Below are positions 31,913 to 43,840 of a stretch of 64,000 nucleotides of DNA, piece after piece. Made by a program: the position numbers and the translations under genes. The notes under the pieces were generated by a model, which made no database searches, was not told where the DNA came from, and worked only from the letters and a program-made list of their open reading frames with translations. Location: assembly GCF_002732165.1 (NCBI RefSeq), contig NZ_MRZO01000009.1:1-64000 (forward strand), written 5' to 3'. This stretch comes from Staphylococcus xylosus. Its GTDB lineage: Bacteria > Bacillota > Bacilli > Staphylococcales > Staphylococcaceae. The stretch's first letter is position 1. Every line of letters starts with the position of its first letter.

Positions 31913-32464
31913 CTATTTTGCTTCTATTTGTAAGTCTTGAAGTGAAGCTTTCGTGTAAAATATAATGCCATCTTCTGTGTCTTCAATCAATTGCACGTTT
32001 TTATTGAATGCACCTGATAGAAAGTACAAATCCAACACACAGTATCCTATGTGGAAACACGCTATAAATATAAATGATGAATATGCAAAGAAAGAAAATA
32101 GTATGAATATCGCAGTTGTAATAATGACAAATGGAGCCAACATGATGCTGATGTACTGCCATTTTTTAAAATAAACGTTCGGCATATGTGTTGTCATTAA
32201 ACCTAATCGAATCTGATACGTAGGTTTATTACCTTTTGAAAACATTCGAAACATAATGTTGTGAATAAATTCATGTAAGAAGTATACAACTGCAAAACCT
32301 ATTATGCCAAGCAACAAATTTAAAACAATGTTCTGTTCAATAATATGTGTCATAGAATAAGCTATTTTATAAGATACTAAAATGCTTATCATCACAATTG
32401 TAAATTGAAATAAGATAAAGCCTTCAAGCGCCTTTTTGCTCGAAAACAAATCAATTTTGAACAT
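31913..32464 (-). CDS. DUF3267 membrane protein with HExxH motif
   Basis: A 183-residue membrane protein with about four hydrophobic segments (FTIVMISILVSYKIA, LLLGIIGFAVVYFL, ISIMLAPFVIITTAIFILFSFF, FIACFHIGYCVLDLYFL). The second segment runs into VVYFLHEFIHNIMF, an HExxH zinc-protease signature placed at the membrane as in site-2-protease-like proteins. It is assigned to DUF3267; no substrate is known. GGAGGGG precedes ATG 32464. A large hairpin follows. Confidence 0.75.
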   Translation of the reverse strand: MFKIDLFSSKKALEGFILFQFTIVMISILVSYKIAYSMTHIIEQNIVLNLLLGIIGFAVVYFLHEFIHNIMFRMFSKGNKPTYQIRLGLMTTHMPNVYFKKWQYISIMLAPFVIITTAIFILFSFFAYSSFIFIACFHIGYCVLDLYFLSGAFNKNVQLIEDTEDGIIFYTKASLQDLQIEAK

Positions 32465-32676
32465 CAGTCACCCCTCCATGTCATTCGTTATTACCTAGAG
32501 TATACAACGATTACCTACACTAATAAAGGGCTTTTCAACAAAGTTAGTTGCTTGTAATTAAATTTTAACAAACTTACTCTATTTGCAATAATCTGCAATA
32601 CTCAGTAAACAAATAATTAATTACTTTCACAATTACTATATATAATAAAACATTTTATTAACCTACTGATTTAAAT

Positions 32677-34038
32677 CTAAAGTCTCTCAAATTGTGCAAC
32701 AGTTTCAACGTGTGTTGTATGAGGAAACATATCTACAGGTGTTATTTGGGTTAATTTATAATGTTGTGCTAGTAATTGAGCATCGCGCTGCTGTGTCGAT
32801 GGATTGCAGGAAATGTAGACGATCTTTTTGGGTTTTAATTCTAATAAAGTTTCCAAAAATGTTTCGTCACACCCTTTACGAGGTGGATCAACCATTACTA
32901 CATCTGGTTTAATTCCTTCTGATTCCCATTTTAAGATAACATCTTCAGCCTTACCACAGACAAAAGTAGTATTTTCAAATTGGTTTATAGTCGCATTTAA
33001 CTGCGCATCCTTTATTGCTTCAGGTACAACTTCAACCCCATAGACATGTTTCGCTTTTGGAGCCATGTATAATCCAATAGTACCAATACCACAATACGTA
33101 TCAAGCACTACTTCTTCACCTTGTAGTTCAGCATATTCTATAGCACGTTGATATAACTTTTCAGTCTGTACGGAATTAATTTGATAAAACGATTGGTCAT
33201 TTATTTTGAATGTAACATCAGATAATGTATCTTCAATCTCATCTTTTCCATATAAAGTATATGAATTATCTCCCATAATCACATTGGAATGTGTTGTATT
33301 TATATTTTGTTTAACACTGACAATTTCTGGAAAGTCAGCTACTAATCTCTCAGTTATAACATCACTTTGTTTAAACTTTTTACCATTTGTGACAAAGATT
33401 ACCATTAATTCTCTTGAGTGGTGCCCAGTTCTAATAACCACATGACGCATTAATCCTTGCTTCTGATGTTCATTATAAACACTCACATTAAGTTCGTTAA
33501 ACCATACTTTAACCTTATTTATTACATCTTGATGTAAACTATCTTGTATTAAACATTCATCCATATCGATTATGTCATGGCTGCGCTGACGATAAAACCC
33601 TGTTATTATTTCATGCTCATTATTTTTTCCTACTGGAATTTGTGATTTATTTCTGTAATACCAAGGGTTATCCATTCCAATTGTATCGTGTATAACAACA
33701 TCTTTAAATCCTGCTTTTCGTTGAAATAAATTTACCACTTGTTCTTTTTTCATATTTAATTGTGCTTGATAAGTCATATGCTGTAACTGGCAGCCACCAC
33801 ATTTATAATAATAGACACATGGTGGTTCTACACGTGACTCACTTTGTTCTTTAATAGTGATTAGTTTACCTATTGCAAAATTCTTTTTTACTTTAATCAC
33901 TTTAAATTCAATTATTTCGTCTATTAATGCATTAGGAACAAAAACAGGATAACGATCAAATTTAACAACACCATGACCTTCATGCGTTAAATCTACAACT
34001 TTACCCTCTACGACTTCATTTTTTTGAATTGCGTTCAT
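32677..34038 (-). CDS. 23S rRNA (uracil-C5)-methyltransferase, RlmCD/RumA type
   Basis: SAM-dependent enzyme that makes 5-methyluridine in 23S rRNA (U747/U1939 type). The order is an N-terminal TRAM domain (GTVVDLTHEGHG-like: VEGKVVDLTHEGHGVV), the [4Fe-4S] cysteines in CVYYYKCGGCQLQH, the SAM loop DTYCGIGTIGLYMA, then DPPRKGCD and the catalytic cysteine in YISCNPSTQQRD. The start is ATG 34038 with GGGGTGA upstream (453 residues); ATG-like starts further up are weaker. In Firmicutes one enzyme often covers both sites, which cannot be decided here. Confidence 0.92.
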   Translation of the reverse strand: MNAIQKNEVVEGKVVDLTHEGHGVVKFDRYPVFVPNALIDEIIEFKVIKVKKNFAIGKLITIKEQSESRVEPPCVYYYKCGGCQLQHMTYQAQLNMKKEQVVNLFQRKAGFKDVVIHDTIGMDNPWYYRNKSQIPVGKNNEHEIITGFYRQRSHDIIDMDECLIQDSLHQDVINKVKVWFNELNVSVYNEHQKQGLMRHVVIRTGHHSRELMVIFVTNGKKFKQSDVITERLVADFPEIVSVKQNINTTHSNVIMGDNSYTLYGKDEIEDTLSDVTFKINDQSFYQINSVQTEKLYQRAIEYAELQGEEVVLDTYCGIGTIGLYMAPKAKHVYGVEVVPEAIKDAQLNATINQFENTTFVCGKAEDVILKWESEGIKPDVVMVDPPRKGCDETFLETLLELKPKKIVYISCNPSTQQRDAQLLAQHYKLTQITPVDMFPHTTHVETVAQFERL

Positions 34039-34058
34039 TATTTCACCCCACACTAAAA

Positions 34059-34092
34059 GAGGTTAGGAATATTTATAGACTGACCTAACCTC
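34059..34092 (-). terminator. Terminator of dgkB
   Basis: A 9-base perfect stem GAGGTTAGG / CCTAACCTC, with TTTTAG following on the minus strand. It lies 18 bases after the dgkB stop. Confidence 0.75.
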
Positions 34093-34109
34093 GTAGTTTA
34101 TTCTGTATT

Positions 34110-35027
34110 TTATTGTTCTACTATTTCTTCGTTTTGTATATCACTTGGTGTAAACACTTCAATATGTTGTTTCAAATTTAAGAAATTACCTGGTAGTTTA
34201 CCACCATATTCACCATCTACATTGAGTTGCATATCAGTAAATGAGGAAACACTTATAGATTTCGCTTTTTTATAATGTACCTTTGGGTGTTTCGTATGTT
34301 CACCTCTTGATGCTAAAGTCATTATATGGCCTAGTTCAGCAAGATTTGCCTTTTCAACGATAATCAAAGTAAAATAACCATCATCTAATTTCGCATCAGG
34401 CACTAATTTCTCAAAACCTGCCATTGAATTAGTCAAGCCAAGCAAAAACAAAAGTGCTTCGCCTTGAAATAATTCATCATCATATTCAATGCGGATATCT
34501 ACTGCTTTCATTTGCGGTAACATTTCAAACCCTTTTATATAATATGCAAACGGTCCAACAATGGATTTTAATTTGCTCGGTGTTTCATACGATACTTGAG
34601 TTAATTGTCCTCCTGCCGCTAAATTAATAAAATAGCGACTATTCATTTTCCCTATATCTACACGCGTAATGTGACCTTCAATGATGACATCAATCGCACT
34701 CATTATATCAGTAGGTAAATGTAACGCACGACCAAAATCATTAACAGTGCCCATCGGAATGATACCTAAACTTGGTCTATTGGCCTTTTCTGCTATGCCA
34801 TTGATAACTTCATTTAAAGTGCCATCGCCACCTGCGGCTATGAGTACATCGTAATTTTGTTCTAAACAACGTGTTGCTTCCGTTGTAGCATCTCCGACTT
34901 TTTCAGTTGCATAAGCACTTGTTTCAAAACCTGCTTTTTCTAATTTAATTAAAACATCTGGTAAGGTACGTTTAAAAAGTTCTTTGCCAGATGTTGGGTT
35001 ATAAATGATTCTAGCTCGTTTTCTCAT
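34110..35027 (-). CDS. dgkB: Diacylglycerol kinase DgkB
   Basis: Soluble lipid kinase that returns diacylglycerol, left from lipoteichoic acid synthesis, to phosphatidic acid. Signatures are YNPTSGKE at the N-terminus, the nucleotide-binding AAGGDGTLNEVING near residue 65, and GIIPMGTVNDFGRAL. The C-terminal beta-sandwich ends VDGEYGGKLP, the conserved Asp-Gly-Glu. At 305 residues it is slightly shorter than the S. aureus enzyme (about 315). GAGGGA precedes ATG 35027. It is followed by its own terminator, before the rRNA methyltransferase gene. Confidence 0.93.
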   Translation of the reverse strand: MRKRARIIYNPTSGKELFKRTLPDVLIKLEKAGFETSAYATEKVGDATTEATRCLEQNYDVLIAAGGDGTLNEVINGIAEKANRPSLGIIPMGTVNDFGRALHLPTDIMSAIDVIIEGHITRVDIGKMNSRYFINLAAGGQLTQVSYETPSKLKSIVGPFAYYIKGFEMLPQMKAVDIRIEYDDELFQGEALLFLLGLTNSMAGFEKLVPDAKLDDGYFTLIIVEKANLAELGHIMTLASRGEHTKHPKVHYKKAKSISVSSFTDMQLNVDGEYGGKLPGNFLNLKQHIEVFTPSDIQNEEIVEQ

Positions 35028-35142
35028 AATTTATCCCTCAACTTCGTATACTCATTACCTATATTAAATGATTTACATAGATGATAAAAGCATTTTAGAT
35101 TAAATTTTAAAAGAAAATATGTAACAACGTGCAAAAATCAAG

Positions 35143-35345
35143 AGCAACAAAGGAATTTAATTTTCTTTTTAAAATATTACTTCGCTCCCTTGTATATGAT
35201 AACTAGGATTAAGAGATTTAGCTGAACTTCCGCTCATGCATAAGAAGAACTAACCAATAAATTAAGAAATGCTTCTTTAGCGAAGTGGGACGTTAGCTGT
35301 TGCAAATAAAATAATTAAGGCTGAGACAATTTAATTGTCCCAGCC
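35143..35345 (+). repeat. Composite intergenic repeat, copy A
   Basis: Shares several blocks with 63566-63732, in the same order and orientation: CGCTCATGCA near 35231-35240, and ATAATTAAGGCTGAGACAAT at 35311-35330, continuing into a hairpin GGCTGAGACAATT / AATTGTCCCAGCC. The blocks are separated by diverged spacers. The last hairpin (35319-35345) may act as the gatCAB terminator. Confidence 0.6.
35319..35345. terminator. Terminator-like hairpin after gatB
   Basis: GGCTGAGACAATT / AATTGTCCCAGCC, 13 pairs with one mismatch, about 70 bases after the gatB stop. Read on the minus strand it is followed by TTAATTATTTTATTT. The same hairpin is at 63706-63732. Confidence 0.65.
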
Positions 35346-35417
35346 CGCTAATACTAGTTATAGATTTAATACATATGATAACAATTTAGTACTTATAAAT
35401 ATCTATGTGTTAACTTA

Positions 35418-36845
35418 TTATCTTTTATCTAGTTCTTGTTTCAATAATTGGTTGACTAATTGTGGATTAGCTTGGCCTTTTGAAGCTTTCATAATTTGTC
35501 CAACTAAGAAGCCCATCGCTTTACCTTTACCATTTTTATAGTCTTCAATTGATTGTTCGTTATTATCTAATGCTTCATTAACAAACTTAAGAAGTGTTGC
35601 CTCATCCGAGATTTGAACTAAGCCCTTATCTTCCATAATTTGCTTGGCATCCCCACCATTTTCGGCAAGTTCTGGGAATACTTTTTTAGCAATTTTACTA
35701 CTCATTGTTCCGTCTTCGATTAATTTAATCATTCCAGCTAAGTTTTCGGGTGTAAGTTTAGTATCTAATAATTCAATTTGGTTTTTATTTAAATACTCGT
35801 TTACTCCGCCCATTAACCAGTTAGATGTTAATTTGACGTCAGCACCTTGTGCTACAGCACCTTCGAAGAAATCTGACATTTCTTTAGTAAGTGTAAGTAC
35901 ATGTGCATCATAAGCTGGTAAACCAAATTGCTTAACATATTTCTCTTTTCTTTCATCTGGTAGTTCTGGGATTGTTTGACGAACTCGTTCTTTCCACTCA
36001 TCATCAACGTATAGAGGAACGATATCTGGTTCCGGGAAGTAACGATAGTCGTCAGAACCTTCTTTAACACGCATTAATAATGTTTTACCATTAGATTCAT
36101 CAAATCTACGTGTTTCTTGAAGAATTTCCCCACCGTTTAACAATTCTTCTTCTTGGCGTTTTTCTTCATATTCTAGTCCTTTACGAACATAAGTGAATGA
36201 ATTTAAGTTTTTAAGTTCTGCTTTTGTACCAAATTCTTCTTGACCATATGGGCGTAAAGAAATATTAGCATCACAACGTAGTGAGCCTTCTTCCATTTTA
36301 CAATCAGAAACGCCTGTATATTGAATAATAGAACGTAATTTTTCTAAGTATGCATACGCTTCTTGTGGAGAACGAATGTCTGGTTCAGATACGATTTCAA
36401 TTAATGGCGTACCTTGTCTATTTAAATCAACTAAAGAATAGCCATCTTTATGTGTTGATTTACCAGCATCTTCTTCCATGTGTAAACGTGTGATACCAAT
36501 ACGTTTTGTCTCTCCATCAACCTCGATATCAATATAACCATTTTCACCAATTGGTTGGTCAAACTGTGATATTTGATATGCTTTTGGATTATCTGGATAG
36601 AAATAGTTTTTACGGTCAAATTTTGATTCCGTAGCAATTTCCATATTTAATGCCATTGATGCTCTCATAGCCCAATCAACTGCACGTTTATTTACTACTG
36701 GCAAGACACCAGGATATGCAAGGTCAATTACATTTGTATTTGAGTTTGGTTTCGCTCCAAAATGCGCTGGTGATGATGAGAACATTTTAGAATCTGTTTT
36801 CAACTCAACATGGACTTCTAGCCCAATAACTGTTTCAAAATGCAT
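35418..36845 (-). CDS. gatB: Asp/Glu-tRNA amidotransferase subunit B
   Basis: tRNA-binding and kinase subunit of GatCAB, which converts Glu-tRNA(Gln) to Gln-tRNA(Gln). The opening [13 protein letters not shown], the ATP/metal region ([14 protein letters not shown] [13 protein letters not shown]), [19 protein letters not shown] and the C-terminal YqeY-like tail ([21 protein letters not shown]) are all family marks. The start is ATG 36845, eight bases after AAGGAG, giving 475 residues. It is third in gatC-gatA-gatB, 12 bases after gatA. Confidence 0.95.
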   Translation of the reverse strand: MHFETVIGLEVHVELKTDSKMFSSSPAHFGAKPNSNTNVIDLAYPGVLPVVNKRAVDWAMRASMALNMEIATESKFDRKNYFYPDNPKAYQISQFDQPIGENGYIDIEVDGETKRIGITRLHMEEDAGKSTHKDGYSLVDLNRQGTPLIEIVSEPDIRSPQEAYAYLEKLRSIIQYTGVSDCKMEEGSLRCDANISLRPYGQEEFGTKAELKNLNSFTYVRKGLEYEEKRQEEELLNGGEILQETRRFDESNGKTLLMRVKEGSDDYRYFPEPDIVPLYVDDEWKERVRQTIPELPDERKEKYVKQFGLPAYDAHVLTLTKEMSDFFEGAVAQGADVKLTSNWLMGGVNEYLNKNQIELLDTKLTPENLAGMIKLIEDGTMSSKIAKKVFPELAENGGDAKQIMEDKGLVQISDEATLLKFVNEALDNNEQSIEDYKNGKGKAMGFLVGQIMKASKGQANPQLVNQLLKQELDKR

Positions 36846-36857
36846 GATTTCCACTCC

Positions 36858-38315
36858 TTATAATTTTTCGTATTCATTATGAAAATTGAATTGTGTTTCA
36901 TATTGGTAAGCGACACGGTACAATGTTTTTTCGTCAAAAGGTTTACCGATAAATTGTAAGCCAATTGGTCGACCATTTGATTGTCCACACGGTACAGAGA
37001 TACCTGGTAATCCTGCTAAGTTTACAGGCGTTGTTAGTAAATCGTTCGCATACATTGTAAGTGGATCATCAATTTCTTCACCTAAATTAAATGCAGTTGT
37101 TGGTGTAGTAGGACCTACTACAACATCATAATTTTCAAAAATACGATCAAAGTCATTCTTAATTAAAGTTCTAACTTTTTGTGATTTTTTGTAGAAGGCA
37201 TCGTAATATCCTGAGCTTAACGCAAATGTACCTAAGAAGATACGACGTTTAACTTCTTCACCAAAACCTTCGCTTCTAGACATTTTATATAATTCTTCTA
37301 ATGAATTAGCTTCAGGCGAATGATAGCCATATCTTATACCGTCAAAACGAGATAAGTTTGATGACGCTTCTGAAGAAGCTATGACATAGTAAGATGGAAT
37401 ACCATACTTCGTATTAGGTAATGAAACTTCTTCAACTGTTGCACCTAATGATTTTAGTGTTTCAACTGCTTCTTTAACTGAATCTTTAACCTCATCAGAA
37501 ATACCTTCACCTAAATATTCACTTGGTAAAGCTACTTTAAGGCCTTTGATGTCTTTTCCTATATCAGCTGTATAATCAGCTTCTTCAACAGGAGCGCTTG
37601 TTGAATCATTTTCGTCAACGCCTGTAATTGCTTCTAGCACTAGTGCATTATCTTTAACCGTACGTGTCAATGGACCAATTTGATCTAATGATGATGCGAA
37701 TGCAACAAGACCGAAACGAGACACACGTCCATATGTTGGTTTTAGACCTACGATACCACAATATGCAGCTGGTTGACGAATTGAGCCACCAGTATCTGAA
37801 CCTAAACTAAATGGTACTAAGCCCGCTGCTACAGCTGCTGCTGAACCACCAGATGAGCCACCTGGAACGGCAGTATGATCGAATGGATTTACTGTCTTTT
37901 TGAAATAAGATGTTTCTGTTGAACCACCCATTGCAAATTCGTCCATATTCAATTTACCGATAAGTACCGCATTTTCATTATGTAACTTATTCATTACAGT
38001 TGATTCATAAATCGGTACAAATCCTTCTAACATTTTACTAGCACAAGTTGTTTCCACACCTTCAGTAATAATGTTATCTTTAATTCCCATTGGAATACCG
38101 AATAACTTACCTTCCATTTGGTCCTTAGCTTGTAACTCATCAAGCTCTTGTGCTTTCTTAATTGCATTTTCTTTATCTAACGCAAGAAATGATTTAATAG
38201 TTGGATCCGTTTCTTCAATTGCATCGTAAATGTCATTAACAATTTGTGATGGTTTTATTTCTTTATTTTTGATTAAGCTGATTAAATTCTCCACAGATTC
38301 ATAACGGATCGTCAT
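36858..38315 (-). CDS. gatA: Asp/Glu-tRNA amidotransferase subunit A
   Basis: Amidase subunit that releases ammonia from glutamine. The amidase-signature catalytic triad is visible: Lys in [10 protein letters not shown], the cis-Ser in [15 protein letters not shown], and the nucleophile Ser in [13 protein letters not shown]. The start is ATG 38315 with AGGAGG nine bases upstream, giving 485 residues as in S. aureus. It begins one base after the gatC stop, so translation is coupled. Confidence 0.95.
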   Translation of the reverse strand: MTIRYESVENLISLIKNKEIKPSQIVNDIYDAIEETDPTIKSFLALDKENAIKKAQELDELQAKDQMEGKLFGIPMGIKDNIITEGVETTCASKMLEGFVPIYESTVMNKLHNENAVLIGKLNMDEFAMGGSTETSYFKKTVNPFDHTAVPGGSSGGSAAAVAAGLVPFSLGSDTGGSIRQPAAYCGIVGLKPTYGRVSRFGLVAFASSLDQIGPLTRTVKDNALVLEAITGVDENDSTSAPVEEADYTADIGKDIKGLKVALPSEYLGEGISDEVKDSVKEAVETLKSLGATVEEVSLPNTKYGIPSYYVIASSEASSNLSRFDGIRYGYHSPEANSLEELYKMSRSEGFGEEVKRRIFLGTFALSSGYYDAFYKKSQKVRTLIKNDFDRIFENYDVVVGPTTPTTAFNLGEEIDDPLTMYANDLLTTPVNLAGLPGISVPCGQSNGRPIGLQFIGKPFDEKTLYRVAYQYETQFNFHNEYEKL

Positions 38316-38316
38316 C

Positions 38317-38619
38317 TTAAGCGTCCTCCTCATTCATGATAGATGGTACTTTAAATTGTCCATCTTCCGTCTCTTTAGCATTTTTTAATGCAAGTTCTTG
38401 GGGAATGCCCTCGACTGCTTTATCTTCACGTAATACATTTTGTAAATCTAATACATGATATGTTGGTTCAATGTTACTTGTATCCGCTGTATCTATTTGG
38501 TTAGCAAAGTTTAAAATACTTTCTAAAGTGTTTTGCATTTCTGCAGTTTCATCTTCAGTAATTTGAAGTCTTGCTAAATTAGCGATGTGTTCAACTTCTT
38601 CTCGTGTAACTTTAGCCAT
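38317..38619 (-). CDS. gatC: Asp/Glu-tRNA amidotransferase subunit C
   Basis: A 100-residue small subunit that wraps and stabilises GatA. It shows the family opening [26 protein letters not shown] in the middle and the late [22 protein letters not shown] lies upstream of ATG 38619. It is the first gene of gatCAB; the promoter must lie in the 370-base gap before putP, but I could not name it with confidence. Confidence 0.94.
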   Translation of the reverse strand: MAKVTREEVEHIANLARLQITEDETAEMQNTLESILNFANQIDTADTSNIEPTYHVLDLQNVLREDKAVEGIPQELALKNAKETEDGQFKVPSIMNEEDA

Positions 38620-38988
38620 TAAATAAAAGCCTCCTTTTTACTCATTCATTACAAAATTGTACCAAAATTCCAGCCAAAAATCTAAGTTTTTCAATAATAT
38701 ACACAAATTAAAGCGATTTAATTTCGCAAGTTGTACTATTTACTTTTTAAAGTTTAATCGATTCATTAACTTTATCTATAGATAACTCATTTTTAATTTG
38801 CATAATAAATCACTAAAATTTATAACGAGTGTATCATTACAACAACTATATGTAAGCGCTTAATTATATGTTGTGATAAGTAATATTTCTTTAAAAATAA
38901 AAATAGTACTACTCTATTTATAAATTTCATTGTATAATCATTCATGTAAAACAATTTAATAGATAAAGATAAAGGGAGATGATGAACC
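38620..38988. other. Divergent intergenic region gatC-putP
   Basis: Promoters for gatCAB (left) and putP (right) must lie here. TATAAT at 38933-38938 is the likely putP -10, and a cre-like palindrome at 38851-38864 is listed separately. No coding frame is convincing. Confidence 0.5.
38851..38864. promoter_or_regulatory. cre-like site (CcpA) upstream of putP
   Basis: TGTAAGCGCTTAAT matches the catabolite-responsive element pattern TGWAANCGNTNWCA at all fixed positions except the last two, with a perfect 10-base palindromic core TAAGCGCTTA. It is about 70 bases upstream of the presumed putP -10. Carbon repression of proline use would fit; no test is possible here. Confidence 0.45.
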
Positions 38989-40524
38989 ATGCTGATTTTG
39001 GGCACTTCGTTAGCTAATCAAGTTCAAGCGAGTTGGCAGACTTATATTATGATTGTAATATATTTCATTGTACTACTCGTTATTGGTTATTATGGATATA
39101 AACAGTCTACAAGTAATTTGAGTGAATTTATGCTTGGAGGCAGAAGTATTGGTCCTTATGTCACTGCTCTTTCAGCTGGGGCATCGGATATGAGTGGTTG
39201 GATGATTATGGGATTACCAGGCTCTGTGTATAGCACTGGTCTTTCAGCAATGTGGATTACAATTGGGCTCTCTTTAGGAGCATATGTGAACTACTTTGTC
39301 GTAGCTCCTAGGTTAAGAGTTTATACTGAGCTCGCAGGTGATGCAATTACATTACCAGATTTTTTCAAAAATAGACTGAATGATCAAAATAATTATATAA
39401 AAATTATTTCTGGTTTAATTATCGTAATTTTCTTCACGCTATATACACACTCTGGTTTTGTTTCAGGAGGTAAATTGTTCGAAAGTGCTTTTGGTTTGAA
39501 CTATCATTGGGGACTTATTATTGTAGCGGCTATCGTTATATTCTATACCTTCTTTGGAGGTTACTTAGCCGTCTCTATTACAGACTTCTTCCAAGGTGTT
39601 ATCATGTTAATCGCTATGGTCATGGTACCTATTGTTGCGCTCATAGAGCTCAGCGGTTTAGATACGTTTAGACAAGTAGCTGAAATGAAACCGACTAATA
39701 TGAATTTATTTAAAGGTACAACCGTATTAGGTATAATTTCATTATTTGCTTGGGGGTTGGGCTATTTTGGTCAGCCACATATCATCGTTAGATTCATGTC
39801 TATTAAAACACATAAATTATTACCTAAAGCGAGACGACTTGGTATTAGTTGGATGGTTATAGGTTTGTTAGGCGCTGTAGCGGTCGGGCTTACTGGTATT
39901 GCATTTATTTCTGCACGCAATATTCAATTAGAAGACCCTGAAACTCTATTTATTGTCATGAGCCAGATTTTATTCCATCCGCTTGTAGGTGGTTTCTTAT
40001 TAGCAGCGATATTGGCAGCAATTATGAGTACAATATCTTCTCAGTTACTTGTAACGTCTAGTTCATTAACTGAGGATTTTTATAAATTAATTCGTGGAGA
40101 AGATCAAGCCCGAGAACACGAAAAAGAATTCGTGATGGTTGGAAGATTGTCTGTATTGTTAGTAGCCATTGTTGCTATTTGGATTGCTTGGTCTCCAAAT
40201 GACACCATCTTAAATTTAGTTGGGAATGCATGGGCAGGATTTGGCGCTGCTTTCAGTCCTTTAGTCATCTTCTCCCTATATTGGAAAGGCCTATCACATG
40301 CAGGAGCTTTATCTGGAATGATTACAGGTGCAGTAGTCGTTATTATTTGGATTACATGGGTAAAACCTCAAGCTAATATCAATGAGTTATTTGGTATGTA
40401 TGAAATTATTCCTGGTTTCTTAGCAAGTGTGATTGTAACTTATCTCGTTAGTAAATATACTAAAAAACCGGGGGATTTTGTCGAAAAAGACCTCAACAGG
40501 GTCAAGCAAATTATTAAAGAATAA
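38989..40524 (+). CDS. putP: High-affinity sodium/proline symporter PutP
   Basis: Sodium:solute symporter (SSS family) for proline, 511 residues and about 13 membrane segments. Family words include [51 protein letters not shown], and [16 protein letters not shown], which contains the Ser/Thr sodium-binding residues. GGGAG lies upstream of ATG 38989. In S. aureus PutP supports growth and virulence where proline is the main carbon source. It diverges from gatCAB. Confidence 0.95.
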   Translation: MLILGTSLANQVQASWQTYIMIVIYFIVLLVIGYYGYKQSTSNLSEFMLGGRSIGPYVTALSAGASDMSGWMIMGLPGSVYSTGLSAMWITIGLSLGAYVNYFVVAPRLRVYTELAGDAITLPDFFKNRLNDQNNYIKIISGLIIVIFFTLYTHSGFVSGGKLFESAFGLNYHWGLIIVAAIVIFYTFFGGYLAVSITDFFQGVIMLIAMVMVPIVALIELSGLDTFRQVAEMKPTNMNLFKGTTVLGIISLFAWGLGYFGQPHIIVRFMSIKTHKLLPKARRLGISWMVIGLLGAVAVGLTGIAFISARNIQLEDPETLFIVMSQILFHPLVGGFLLAAILAAIMSTISSQLLVTSSSLTEDFYKLIRGEDQAREHEKEFVMVGRLSVLLVAIVAIWIAWSPNDTILNLVGNAWAGFGAAFSPLVIFSLYWKGLSHAGALSGMITGAVVVIIWITWVKPQANINELFGMYEIIPGFLASVIVTYLVSKYTKKPGDFVEKDLNRVKQIIKE

Positions 40525-40554
40525 ATATGTTCTAATCATTCATATTAATATAAA

Positions 40555-40600
40555 GACACCCTTAATTGACTTATAGTGACAATTTTGAAGGGTGTCATTT
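40555..40600. terminator. Bidirectional terminator putP/camS
   Basis: A 9-base perfect stem GACACCCTT / AAGGGTGTC with further pairing of TTGAC/GTGACAA in the loop lies between the converging putP and camS stops. Confidence 0.75.
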
Positions 40601-40612
40601 TACACACATTTA

Positions 40613-41821
40613 TTAATTATTATTTTTATAAATATGAACTTGAGGTTCTTTATCACCTTTTGCTTTACTAATTAAGGCTTTTGGATTATTACCATCTTTA
40701 ATATGAATTTCATATTCATCAATATCATCAAAATATTTTTCTGCTTGTTCCGTTACATACTGCGTAATACCGATTGTTTCTGCTTTACCATAGTAATCAA
40801 TTGGTACATCGACAGATAATTGTTTCGCTTCTTTTTTATCAAATTTAACCGTTCCGACTGCTTGAGTAAAGTTATTAAAATAAGTTTGTAAATCATCATT
40901 AAACTGTTTAAAATCATTATTTAAGTTTTCATCTAAATCAGCCGCTTCTTGTGAAGGTAATAAAACTGTTTTTTGATTAATATCTTTCCAATCATTGATG
41001 CGAGTTTTCCCTTCTTCGACAGTTGTACCTGCAATAAACTCTCCAGGTACAATAGAATTTTCACCAGTTTGTCTGTAGATTGCAAAATGGATTGGTATTT
41101 CTTTTAATTCTTTATGCTCACGAATTCTAGATAGAATTTCCCCTGCCATTTGCTTACCTTGCTTTTTAATTTCTTTATCATCTAAATCTTTACTATAAGT
41201 TTCGCCATCTTTTTCTTTTTGATAATAGTATGTACTATTCATTGCTAAACCTATTGTCATACCTTTGATTTTTTTACCTTTAGTATCACCACTACCATAA
41301 AAATCCTGTTCTAAAATGTTAGATAAATAGGCTGGTGAATTTTCAGCGATTTTTTCAGGATCTGTTTCACCATTGTGAGAAGGATTAAGTCCTAAATTTT
41401 CATTTGCTTTTTTCTCTTTACGCTCTTCTTCATCCATCTTATCTACTTCAGATTTCGTATACTTCGGACTTAAAAACGCATTAATTGTGGATTTATCTAG
41501 GTATTGACCGTCTTGATATAAATATTCGTCTGTTGGAAATACGCTTTTACTTAAATCTAGAAGCCCATTTTCAAAGTCTTCTCCGTTATAACTATTAGCC
41601 ATATTATCTTGTAATAATCCTCGAGCCTGACTTTCTTTAAAAGGTAAAATTGTTCTGTAGTTATCACCTTGTACATTTTTATCTGTCGCGATTTCTTTTA
41701 TAGAACCTGATTCTTGTTGCTGTGCGTTATCCTTCGACTTTTCTTTTGGTTTCTCTTCATTTTGACCACATGCTGATAATACAAAAATTGCTGAAATGAT
41801 TAATATTATCGTTCTTTTCAT
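40613..41821 (-). CDS. camS: CamS family lipoprotein (sex pheromone precursor type)
   Basis: A 402-residue lipoprotein. The signal peptide MKRTIILIISAIFVLSAC ends at a lipobox with Cys18 as the lipidated residue, followed by a polar Lys/Gln-rich linker. The mature body carries CamS family words (GDNYRTILPFKESQARGLLQDNM, AYLSNILEQDFYG). In staphylococci the signal peptide is the source of the enterococcal-pheromone-like peptide cAM373; the exact active heptapeptide must be read from residues just before Cys18. AGGAG lies before ATG 41821. It is last in pcrB-pcrA-ligA-camS, 12 bases after ligA. Confidence 0.93.
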   Translation of the reverse strand: MKRTIILIISAIFVLSACGQNEEKPKEKSKDNAQQQESGSIKEIATDKNVQGDNYRTILPFKESQARGLLQDNMANSYNGEDFENGLLDLSKSVFPTDEYLYQDGQYLDKSTINAFLSPKYTKSEVDKMDEEERKEKKANENLGLNPSHNGETDPEKIAENSPAYLSNILEQDFYGSGDTKGKKIKGMTIGLAMNSTYYYQKEKDGETYSKDLDDKEIKKQGKQMAGEILSRIREHKELKEIPIHFAIYRQTGENSIVPGEFIAGTTVEEGKTRINDWKDINQKTVLLPSQEAADLDENLNNDFKQFNDDLQTYFNNFTQAVGTVKFDKKEAKQLSVDVPIDYYGKAETIGITQYVTEQAEKYFDDIDEYEIHIKDGNNPKALISKAKGDKEPQVHIYKNNN

Positions 41822-41833
41822 GCATTATCTCCT

Positions 41834-43840
<2,007 letters not shown>

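Larger units (their letters stand above)
35028..35417. other. Gene-free region between gatB and dgkB
   Basis: Contains the dgkB upstream region and a composite repeat copy (35143-35345). No small reading frame with a good ribosome site was seen on either strand. Confidence 0.55.
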
